Shown: one piece after another, positions 7,140 through 14,821 of the stretch
Numbering within the stretch: position 1 is the stretch's first letter
Layout: each line of letters starts with the position of its first letter
Assembly: GCA_018701055.1 (NCBI GenBank)
Contig: JABIUH010000058.1
Span: 1-20,224, forward strand
Length of the DNA stretch: 20,224 nucleotides
From: Woeseia sp.
GTDB taxonomy: Bacteria > Pseudomonadota > Gammaproteobacteria > Steroidobacterales > Woeseiaceae
Direction of reading: 5' to 3'
Translations under genes and position numbers: made by a program
The notes under the pieces: model-generated
What the model was told of the DNA's origin: nothing
Databases searched by the model: none
Seen by the model: the letters and a program-made list of their open reading frames with translations, nothing else

Positions 7140-7409
7140 AGAACAATAAAGCACAATAAGGACACCCATAATTGAATGTTCTCAAATCTGGTCATAAAGC
7201 AAAGATTTGCACGGAGCCCATTGGTCGTATGGCATAAATATAACTATGGGCGTCCCACTAATTCTCGTTTGTTAGATCTTCCCGCGGCTTCGGACTGGCA
7301 TGTTCACAGACTTTGATGGAGTTAGTGGTTTTAGGTTTAGAATATAGCGACTACTTTTTGACCCAACCTGGATAAATTCATCATCGATCTCCAATCCGTC
7401 AGACAATCA
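7140..7409. promoter_or_regulatory. divergent intergenic region upstream of the glycosidase gene
   Basis: These 270 bp separate the azoreductase remnant from the plus-strand glycosidase. They contain no recognisable gene. A short dyad gcaaa-ga-tttgc (7199-7210) and a wider pair gcccat/atgggc (7216-7221, 7246-7251) could be operator sites for a sugar-responsive regulator, but neither is long enough to be convincing. An A/T-rich stretch (7233-7246) could hold a -10 element. No regulator gene is visible nearby. Confidence 0.25.
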
Positions 7410-10400
7410 TTGAAAACTGTTGCCGCGACGATTATTGGTCTGGCTGTGCTTCTGGTTGGGACTGAACAAAATTTTGCGGCTGGAAAGCCGGAGCAAACTT
7501 TATACACCGGGGTTCCTGCAGCGTTCGACGATCGCAGTGTTGGCGCATTCTCAGATTTGGGTGCATGGCACGGCTTCGCTCTACCGTCGGCCGACGACAA
7601 GGATAGTGCGGGCGAATTTGTCGGTCCGTTGTTGTTTGATGAGGGTATCTGGGTATCACCGGCATTAGTCGCGGCCCATATCGAAGTCGATGGGCAAGAT
7701 CTAGATTACGAATCGGCTCACGCAACTTACTTCGCCGAGCCGGGCATCCTTCGGCAGCAGTTCACAATCGGAACACTAGTTGTTGAGTTGACGTTGCACT
7801 ACGAGACCAGTAAGCGCGCCGTAATTATTGCCAAAATTGACAATCAAGGTGAGCGCCCTGTGAGTGTTCGCGCAAACTGGGGTGGTGCGACTTTTTCCGA
7901 GCAAGATCGTTTCACTATGCAGGAATTCGGCGTCGCGTTAACGACACCTGGGGGAGATCGCGTCAGTGTCTTTTCTCCGGGCCATCAAGCAAGCACAGAT
8001 CGTAATCAGTATTTGCTAGAACAACTGGAACCAAGGCAGGTTGCAGCGCAGTCGGTTGAGTTTTTCCCAGTGACGGTTTTGCTCGGCAAGGATGAGAGCG
8101 GCGTTCATATTGATGCTGCGAGCTCGCTCGCCGCACGAGAGCAACGGTGGACCGAGTATAAAAGTGCTATTGCGACCGGTCATGCGACGACGCATCCGCA
8201 GCAGATCCTCGCTGATAAAGCGCTCATGACCCTGGTGAGTAACTGGCGTAGTCCGCGCGGCGGCTTAACCGTTGACGGCTTGTTTCCGTCCTCTGCAGTT
8301 TCCTATTTCAATGGTTTTTGGGCGTGGGATTCATGGAAGCACGCGGTTGCGCTTGCCAGATTCAATCCCGAACTCGCCAAACAGCAAGTACGGACGATGT
8401 TCGAACATCAGAATGATCGAGGCATGGTTGCTGATGTCGTCTACGTCGATTCCAGCGAAGATAATTGGCGCGATTCAAAACCACCACTCGCGGGTTGGGC
8501 AGTTGAGGAAATATTGGAACGAGATGGTGACCTGATTTTCGCCGCAGAAATTTATCCCAAAGTGGTCAATTATCACCGCTGGTGGTACCAGGATCGCGAT
8601 CATGATGGTGACGGACTTGCCGAATACGGTAGCACTGATGGCACGTTGATCGCTGCCAAGTGGGAAAGCGGTATGGACAATGCCGTGCGTTTCGATGCCA
8701 GTACCATGCTCAAGAATAATGAGCACGCCTGGTCGCTTGATCAGGAGTCGGTTGACTTGAATGCCTATCTCTATCGCGAGAAAATAGCGCTCGCAAAACT
8801 TGCAGTAGCGATAGGTAGAGATAGTGAGTCGCTGCAGTGGCAAGTGGACGCAGAGTTGCTGGCTGAGAAGATACGCGACGCGATGTATGACGCATCCCGT
8901 GGCTGGTTTTCTGATGTATCGCTCGATGGTAGTCGCTTTATTCAGTCCGATGGCCCAGAGGGTTGGATTCCTGTCTGGGCCGGATTGGCGACGCCCGAAC
9001 AAGCGGCAAACATTCGGGACGGCATGCTCGATCCACAGCGTTTCTTTACCTACGTGCCACTGCCAACGGTATCTCGAGACAACGCTGAATTCTCCGATGG
9101 TTACTGGCGCGGGCTAGTCTGGATTGACCAAGTCTGGTTTGGCATTGAGGGCTTGCGCAATTACGGATACGAACTAGATGCGCAACTGCTTGCGCACACA
9201 TTGATTAGTCACCTCGAGGGTGCGACGACGCCCGGCGAACCATTGCGAGAGAACTACAATGCGTCGACCGGCGTGGGAAATAACGCAGAGCATTTCAGTT
9301 GGACTGCTGCCCATTTGCTAATGCTTGCGATGGACTATCACAACGCATGGGAAGATCAACGTGTGTTTGGGGTTAACAAGCTGCCGCCACACGCCGTGCT
9401 AACACCCGAGGACTCAGTCGATGGTGTTGACCGAATGTTATGGAAACGAAGTCTCGACGGCGACTGGAAATTTCATTGGATAACCAAGCCTGCAGATATT
9501 CCGATCGCCCATTTCCACCCACAATTTGACGACAGTCACTGGGGCACCATTCCCGTTCCGGCGAATTGGGAAGTTGAAGGTTACGGCAATGCCATTTATC
9601 TCGACGAGCGTTATCCGTTCGATACGTTGTGGCCTGACGTGCCACATGATTTCAATCCGGTTGGCTTGTATCGGCGCGAGTTTGTTATTCCCGAGTCGTG
9701 GGATAGTCGGCGTATCGTTCTAACTTTTGGTGGAGTGCGGTCCGCCATGCACGTATGGGTCAACGGCGAACGTGTTGGCTATAGCGAAGGCGCCAAGACG
9801 CCAGCCGAATTTGATGTAACTGAATTCTTGCACGCGGGGGAAAATCAAATTGCGTTGAAGATACATCGTTGGAGTGATGCGAGCTATCTGGAAAGTCAGG
9901 ATATGTTACGCATGTCAGGCATCGAACGTAGCGTGACGTTAACTGCATACCCACGAGCCCAAATTGAGGACCTCTTTGTAAGTGCGACCGCCGACGGAGC
10001 GCTTGACGTTGATGTGCAACTTGCAAACTCGGGTGAGTCGATGTCCGGTGTTCTCGAATGGCAATTGAATGACGGAGAAGAATTGATTGCGCGTGGTGAG
10101 CAGCAAGTTTCGCTCACAGGTGATGCTAACTCGGCATTGCAAATTGAGAGCAGCGTTGCCAACGTCAAAACCTGGACAGCAGAGACCCCAAATCTTTATT
10201 CTCTGCAGGTGGTGTTACGCGACGATATTCATTCTACAGAACACATCACGCGAACCAATGTCGGCTTTCGAACGGTCGATATTCATGGGGAACAACTCCG
10301 TGTAAATGGTCGGCCCATTACCATCCGCGGCGTTAACCGGCATGAGACCCATCCCGCTACAGGACACGTCGTAGACATGGATACGATGCGGCGCGACATC

Positions 10401-12431
10401 GAATTGATGAAGCTGAACAACATCAATGCCGTGCGGTCGAGTCACTACCCCAATGACCCGCGCTGGTATGACCTCACCGATGAATACGGTCTTTATGTCA
10501 TTGACGAGGCCAATATAGAGTCGCATCCGCTCGCTATTGACGAAGAAACTCAGATTGGCAACGAAATGAGCTGGCTCCCTGCTCATCTCGATCGCATGCA
10601 GAGCATGGTCGAGCGAGATAAGAACCACCCATCGATCATCATTTGGTCCCTCGGTAATGAGGCCGGGCATGGCGACGTATTTCGTGAAACCTACGCCTGG
10701 ACAAAGAGCAGAGATAACTCAAGGCCCGTGCAGTACGAGCCAGCCGGCCTCGACAACTACTCAGACATCTTTAATCCGATGTATGCGCCGATTGAACGCC
10801 TGACGGAATATGCGAGCGACAATCCTGATCGACCCTCCATCATGATTGAATATGCTCACGCGATGGGAAACTCCGTGGGCAATCTGCAGGATTACTGGGA
10901 TGCAATCGATGCTTACCCCGTGTTGCAGGGCGGATTTATCTGGGACTGGGTCGATCAGTCACTCGCAATGACGGATGAGCTGGGCAGGCGCTTCTGGGCG
11001 TACGGGCATGACTACGAGCCCGCGCTGCCCACCGATGGAAACTTTCTTAACAATGGTCTCGTCGACCCGGATCGAAATCCTCATCCGCATCTCGCCGAAG
11101 TGAAAAGGGTTTATCAGCCGGTGCGATTTACCTTGGAAGAAGACAAGGCGTTGAGGATTCACAATCGACAGGATTTCGCCGGCCTGGATTCGTTGTCATT
11201 CGAATGGCACCTTCATGAAAATGGAGAACAGGTGTCGAGCGGGCCATTGCTTGTTCCAATCGTGGGTCCCGGGGAATCGGTTCTCGTTTCTTTACCGCCG
11301 TACTCCGTTTCCGATAACGCAGAGACGTGGTTGCAAGTAACTGCCAGCAACATTGCGGGTGAAAATATTCTACCTATCGGTCACGAAGTTGCATGGGAAC
11401 AATTTCAACTGAACGAATGTAGCGCGATCGATGCAGCCGACTTCAACGTACCTAAACTCAGTGTGACCCACGAAGACGATTTAATCGCATTGACCAATAG
11501 CCAGCTACGGATGGCTTTCAGCGAAACAACTGGCGAGCTGCTGTCGTATCGTTGGCGTGACGTCGAGTTGCTTGATAAATCGCCGACCATTAATTTCTGG
11601 CGTCCGCCAACAGACAATGACTTGGGCAACGGCATGCATGAATGGGCGGCAGTTTGGAAAGACGCTGCGAACGAGCGTGTACTCCGATCTCAGAATGTTA
11701 CCGCGCTGGACAACGGCGGTGTGCTCGTCTCGCAGGCGTTCGAATTGCCAACGGTTGGTGCGGTCTTGTCTACAAGCTATGAGGTGCGTGGATCTGGCGG
11801 AGTCACTATCAGGCAAAACGTTCGCATCTCTAATTCGGCTTCCCTTCCTAAGCTACCAAAATTTGGCACACAACTAGGATTACGAAAAATCTTCGATAAC
11901 GTCGAGTGGTACGGACGTGGACCACATGAAACTTACGCGGACCGCAGGATATCCGGTCGTGTCGGCATTCATAATGGCCCGGTCGCAGAACAGTTTCATC
12001 GATACTCCCGACCACAGGAGACGGGTAACAAAAGCGACGTTAGGTGGATGTCGCTGTCAGGACCGGATGGCGTTGGCCTGATGGCGATCGGAGACGGCCC
12101 TTTGTCGGCTAGTATTTGGCCGTTCGAACCGAATGAGTTGGAGTATGAACCCGCCGCGCAGGGGTCTGAGTCGGCTTCCGGGCTTGTGCCAATCACGTCA
12201 AAGCACGGCGTTGAGATCGAAACGGGAACAGCACTGACATGGAATATTGATTTCAAACAAATGGGCGTTGGTGGCGACACTTCGTGGGGTCGTCTGGTTC
12301 ATGACAAATATTCAATTCAACCACAAAACATGGCCTATGAATTTACACTGGTGCCGTTCTTGATGAGCGAAACTAACGCGCGTGATATCTATGCAGAATC
12401 GCTTAGCTGTACTAATGAAAGAGGACAATGA
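7410..12431 (+). CDS. exported bifunctional glycosidase: GH63 (YgjK-like) module fused to LacZ-type GH2 module
   Basis: One uninterrupted 1673-codon frame. Start: no ATG is available after the in-frame TGA at 7359; TTG at 7410 opens directly into a Sec signal (KTVAATIIGLAVLLVG, cleavage near FAA-GKP), but the ribosome site is weak. Module 1 (about 28-648) resembles GH63 glucosidases such as E. coli YgjK: N-terminal sandwich (YTGVPAAFDDRSVGAFSDLG), then an (alpha/alpha)6 barrel with FNGFWAWDSWKHAV (D307), NWRDSKPPLAGWAV, acid D423 in WESGMDN and base E614 in RENYN. Module 2 (about 651-1673) is a full LacZ: VFGVNKLPPHA, SLDGDWKFHW, RGVNRHETHP, E1037/H1039, acid/base E1084 in LGNEAGHG, nucleophile E1147 in MIEYAHAMGNS, FLNNGLV and the late MGVGGDTSWG loop. 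Both sites look intact. The GH2 half has no signal of its own and relies on the fusion for export. Linkage specificity is inferred only. Confidence 0.88.
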   Translation: MKTVAATIIGLAVLLVGTEQNFAAGKPEQTLYTGVPAAFDDRSVGAFSDLGAWHGFALPSADDKDSAGEFVGPLLFDEGIWVSPALVAAHIEVDGQDLDYESAHATYFAEPGILRQQFTIGTLVVELTLHYETSKRAVIIAKIDNQGERPVSVRANWGGATFSEQDRFTMQEFGVALTTPGGDRVSVFSPGHQASTDRNQYLLEQLEPRQVAAQSVEFFPVTVLLGKDESGVHIDAASSLAAREQRWTEYKSAIATGHATTHPQQILADKALMTLVSNWRSPRGGLTVDGLFPSSAVSYFNGFWAWDSWKHAVALARFNPELAKQQVRTMFEHQNDRGMVADVVYVDSSEDNWRDSKPPLAGWAVEEILERDGDLIFAAEIYPKVVNYHRWWYQDRDHDGDGLAEYGSTDGTLIAAKWESGMDNAVRFDASTMLKNNEHAWSLDQESVDLNAYLYREKIALAKLAVAIGRDSESLQWQVDAELLAEKIRDAMYDASRGWFSDVSLDGSRFIQSDGPEGWIPVWAGLATPEQAANIRDGMLDPQRFFTYVPLPTVSRDNAEFSDGYWRGLVWIDQVWFGIEGLRNYGYELDAQLLAHTLISHLEGATTPGEPLRENYNASTGVGNNAEHFSWTAAHLLMLAMDYHNAWEDQRVFGVNKLPPHAVLTPEDSVDGVDRMLWKRSLDGDWKFHWITKPADIPIAHFHPQFDDSHWGTIPVPANWEVEGYGNAIYLDERYPFDTLWPDVPHDFNPVGLYRREFVIPESWDSRRIVLTFGGVRSAMHVWVNGERVGYSEGAKTPAEFDVTEFLHAGENQIALKIHRWSDASYLESQDMLRMSGIERSVTLTAYPRAQIEDLFVSATADGALDVDVQLANSGESMSGVLEWQLNDGEELIARGEQQVSLTGDANSALQIESSVANVKTWTAETPNLYSLQVVLRDDIHSTEHITRTNVGFRTVDIHGEQLRVNGRPITIRGVNRHETHPATGHVVDMDTMRRDIELMKLNNINAVRSSHYPNDPRWYDLTDEYGLYVIDEANIESHPLAIDEETQIGNEMSWLPAHLDRMQSMVERDKNHPSIIIWSLGNEAGHGDVFRETYAWTKSRDNSRPVQYEPAGLDNYSDIFNPMYAPIERLTEYASDNPDRPSIMIEYAHAMGNSVGNLQDYWDAIDAYPVLQGGFIWDWVDQSLAMTDELGRRFWAYGHDYEPALPTDGNFLNNGLVDPDRNPHPHLAEVKRVYQPVRFTLEEDKALRIHNRQDFAGLDSLSFEWHLHENGEQVSSGPLLVPIVGPGESVLVSLPPYSVSDNAETWLQVTASNIAGENILPIGHEVAWEQFQLNECSAIDAADFNVPKLSVTHEDDLIALTNSQLRMAFSETTGELLSYRWRDVELLDKSPTINFWRPPTDNDLGNGMHEWAAVWKDAANERVLRSQNVTALDNGGVLVSQAFELPTVGAVLSTSYEVRGSGGVTIRQNVRISNSASLPKLPKFGTQLGLRKIFDNVEWYGRGPHETYADRRISGRVGIHNGPVAEQFHRYSRPQETGNKSDVRWMSLSGPDGVGLMAIGDGPLSASIWPFEPNELEYEPAAQGSESASGLVPITSKHGVEIETGTALTWNIDFKQMGVGGDTSWGRLVHDKYSIQPQNMAYEFTLVPFLMSETNARDIYAESLSCTNERGQ

Positions 12432-12438
12432 AAATATC

Positions 12439-13188
12439 ATGAATAATTTCATGACTCGCTTAAAGCAGCGCGAGCTGTTGCTTGGCACTATGTTATCGCT
12501 GCCGTCACCCGAGACGGCGGAAATTATTTCGTATTGCGGCTTTGATTGGCTTTTTCTTGACGGCGAACATAGTCCGGCATCAGTTCTCGACTGGCAACGA
12601 GTGATGCAGGCGGTCAGTGGGCGTAGCGCTTGTATGTTGCGTGTACCCGTGAACAGTGAAGTGCACATTAAAAAGGCGCTTGATATTGGCGCTGACGGAA
12701 TCATCGTACCGATGATCAATTCTGCAAAGCAGGCAAGTGATGCCGTTGCCTGGACTCACTATCCGCCGCAAGGGCGTCGTGGAATTGGGCCTGGGCGAGC
12801 GAGTCGCTATGGTAAGAATTTGGCGGCCTACATTGAGCGTGCGAATGAAGACCTTGCGCTCATTCTGCAGATTGAGCATATCGACGCGGTCACCAACATC
12901 GACGAAATTGTTAACGTAGAAGGTGTCGATGCCCTCTTCATAGGGCCCAGTGACCTTTCTGCCAGCATGGGCAAGACCGGTCAGCTCGACGATGTCGAAG
13001 TGTGTGCCGCGATGGACAAAGTTGCCGATGCTTGTAGGCAACGTAAGCTGCCGCTGGGGTATTTTGGAATGACGGCGACCAGTGTAGAGCCGTTCATCGC
13101 AGAGGGTTACAGTCTCATTTGCGCCGGCACGGATGCCGACTTTGTTACGCGTGGTGCGTTGCAAATGGTTACCGCGCTAACATCATAG
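12439..13188 (+). CDS. HpcH/HpaI-type class II 2-keto-3-deoxy-sugar-acid aldolase
   Basis: 249 residues from ATG at 12439 (MNNFMTRLKQRELLLGTML). GAGGA at 12421-12425 lies in the end of the upstream gene, though at a long spacing; ATG at 12415 and GTG at 12382 are in frame but would overlap that gene. The stop-to-start gap is 7 bases, so the two genes surely share a message. The metal-dependent aldolase signature is complete: LDGEHSP (E43, H44), R68 in CMLRVPV, metal ligands E146 in LQIEH and D172 in IGPSDLSASMG, and a substrate loop GIGPGRASRYG. Relatives GarL, RhmA and HpaI split 2-keto-3-deoxy acids into pyruvate plus an aldehyde. With the glycosidase upstream, a role in breakdown of a released sugar acid is plausible. 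Cytoplasmic; exact substrate unknown. Confidence 0.88.
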   Translation: MNNFMTRLKQRELLLGTMLSLPSPETAEIISYCGFDWLFLDGEHSPASVLDWQRVMQAVSGRSACMLRVPVNSEVHIKKALDIGADGIIVPMINSAKQASDAVAWTHYPPQGRRGIGPGRASRYGKNLAAYIERANEDLALILQIEHIDAVTNIDEIVNVEGVDALFIGPSDLSASMGKTGQLDDVEVCAAMDKVADACRQRKLPLGYFGMTATSVEPFIAEGYSLICAGTDADFVTRGALQMVTALTS

Positions 13189-13235
13189 AAAAGAGTTCAG
13201 ATCTGTTTGTTGATTAAATAGATCTGAACTCTTTT
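13189..13235. terminator. perfect hairpin between convergent genes, bidirectional terminator (family copy 2)
   Basis: aaaagagttcagatct (13189-13204) is a perfect 16-base inverted repeat of 13220-13235; a few further A-T and G-T pairs can extend the stem into the 15-base loop. It starts at the base after the aldolase TAG and overlaps the TAA stop (13234-13236) of the minus-strand ureohydrolase by two bases. Flanking A and T runs make it a terminator on both strands. It shares the tcagatct core and overall plan with the hairpin at 2036-2089. Confidence 0.8.
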
Positions 13236-14793
13236 ATTCTTCCTCTTTCTTTTCCGCTTCGGTTGCGTCCAAGTATTCTTGCTGATCACCGTAGTAATCA
13301 TCAACCGCATGCTCTGAAGACAAGGGGCTCAGGTAATGCACCGCGGTGAGCCCTTTTCTATTCATCGTTAGGCCGGTTATGCATGCGTTGATAATGTGGG
13401 AACTATTTAGCGTTGTCCGATAGGTAGGGTCAAGGGCCGGGTGTAATTCGACCAGGTCAAAACCAACGACATTTGACTCAGCGCAAAGCCGTCGCACCAC
13501 GGAAATTGCTTCGCGCATCGTGAGCCCACCAGGCACCGGCGTGCCGGTCGCGGCCATAAACGCGGGATCAAGAACATCAATGTCGAATGAGATGTGTAGC
13601 TTTCGCCCCTCTTCACTGGCCTCGGCAACCACTCGGTCAAGTACATCGTTCCAACCGCGTCGCTCGATCTCAGCCATGCTGTGGTAACGCATTCCTTCTT
13701 CGCGCATCCAGTTGAAGGCTGATGCGTCAATGCCACCCGAGCGTAACCCGACTTGAATATAATCTTCGGCCCGCACATGACCCTCATTAATGAGGCGATA
13801 GACCGGGTAGCCGTGATTAATTAGATGGCCGCTATCTCCCCACCACGCATCGTAGTGCGAATCGAAATGAATCACCGAAATTTTTTCTTTGCCGTAAACG
13901 TCGGCCAACGCAGCAACATTAGGATACTCCAACGAGTGGTCACCACCGACAATCATAGGTATCGCGCCGGTTGCCGCGATTTCGCGAACAACATCACGCA
14001 CATGCTGCATAGAACGTTCAGTACTGTTGTTGTCGATTGCAACATCGCCGTAGTCGACGATATTCAACTCGGAGGAGGGACGCACTAGTGTGTAGTGGTC
14101 CGCGCCGCCCATAGGCCAGCCAAACAGGCGTAGGTCAGTGGTTGCTTGTGATCCGGAATCGCGCCATCGCGATCCCATATTCAAGGGTGCGCCGAGTATG
14201 GCGACATCCACCTCGGCGGCAACCAGGTCTTCCATGGTCAGCGCTATAGGGTAACCACCAAAAGTCGGCGGGCCGCTGCCGCCGCCGTAGCCGTTGCCAC
14301 CGTAGCGGCCAAGCGAGACCGGACCAGGCTCGCGCGTCGGATCCATCGAGCGCGGGCGTTCGAGGCGCCAGGCATTGAAACGCGGTGATTCGGTGTTAAA
14401 GGGTATGTTTGGAAGATCCACTCCTTCCGTGTAGCGTCCGAACTCGGCAACGTCTTGCATTGCATTGACCCACGACTTTACTTCTTCAGGTGTGCGCTCT
14501 TCGAGGGCTTCGACTGTTTCGTCGACAGAACCGGCAAATCGTCGCGCGCTTCCACTTTCTAAGAACTCAACTTCTTCGGTAGTGAGCAACACCAATTTCG
14601 GTGCCACGTTGTCAGGAAGATCGACAGGGGGTCTGTCCTCGTCCCGCGGGTCATTCGTGTCAAACGGATAGGCTTGCTCACCGACCACGTGCTCAGGTGT
14701 TTGTACCGATTCGACCTGGGCCGAGACAACCGGTGCAACAGAAATTGCGGTAATAAACACGGCGACGCGAAGATCAAACGAAAATTTCGTCAT
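13234..14793 (-). CDS. exported agmatinase/arginase-family ureohydrolase, metal site intact
   Basis: 519 residues from ATG at 14793, preceded by GGAG (14801-14804). A Sec signal (VSA-QVE, residues 1-25) puts the enzyme outside the cytoplasm, unusual for this family. A helical extension of about 160 residues (70-130 shares a pattern with the upstream paralogue) and a glycine-rich stretch (GGNGYGGGSGPP, 165-176) precede the ureohydrolase core. All six Mn-type ligands are present: H286 in GGDHS, D311/H313/D315 in DSHYD, D404/D406 in SFDIDVLDP; E449 follows in GFDLVELHP. The usual RxGxRFGPxxxR loop is altered (MGSRWRDSGSQATTDLR). Family members cleave agmatine, guanidinobutyrate, arginine or guanidine to release urea; the compound here is unknown. 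It is second gene of an operon, 28 bases after the paralogue. Confidence 0.88.
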   Translation of the reverse strand: MTKFSFDLRVAVFITAISVAPVVSAQVESVQTPEHVVGEQAYPFDTNDPRDEDRPPVDLPDNVAPKLVLLTTEEVEFLESGSARRFAGSVDETVEALEERTPEEVKSWVNAMQDVAEFGRYTEGVDLPNIPFNTESPRFNAWRLERPRSMDPTREPGPVSLGRYGGNGYGGGSGPPTFGGYPIALTMEDLVAAEVDVAILGAPLNMGSRWRDSGSQATTDLRLFGWPMGGADHYTLVRPSSELNIVDYGDVAIDNNSTERSMQHVRDVVREIAATGAIPMIVGGDHSLEYPNVAALADVYGKEKISVIHFDSHYDAWWGDSGHLINHGYPVYRLINEGHVRAEDYIQVGLRSGGIDASAFNWMREEGMRYHSMAEIERRGWNDVLDRVVAEASEEGRKLHISFDIDVLDPAFMAATGTPVPGGLTMREAISVVRRLCAESNVVGFDLVELHPALDPTYRTTLNSSHIINACITGLTMNRKGLTAVHYLSPLSSEHAVDDYYGDQQEYLDATEAEKKEEE

Positions 14794-14821
14794 TGGACAG
14801 CTCCAATTCACACGGTGCACG

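Noticed and set aside
6018..7169. A single 383-residue azoreductase-pirin fusion protein
   Set aside because: The strong Shine-Dalgarno at 6884-6890 and the normal pirin N-terminus at 6878 indicate separate translation of pirin; the upstream piece lacks the flavin-binding part.
8475..9002. 175-codon open frame on the minus strand
   Set aside because: It is the antisense shadow of the GH63 catalytic module, whose motifs are clear on the plus strand.
9330..9370. Possible artificial joining of two genes (GH63 and GH2)
   Set aside because: The frame is continuous, both modules are complete, the GH2 part starts at its usual first residues, and there is no intergenic remnant. I treat the fusion as real but list read evidence as the check.
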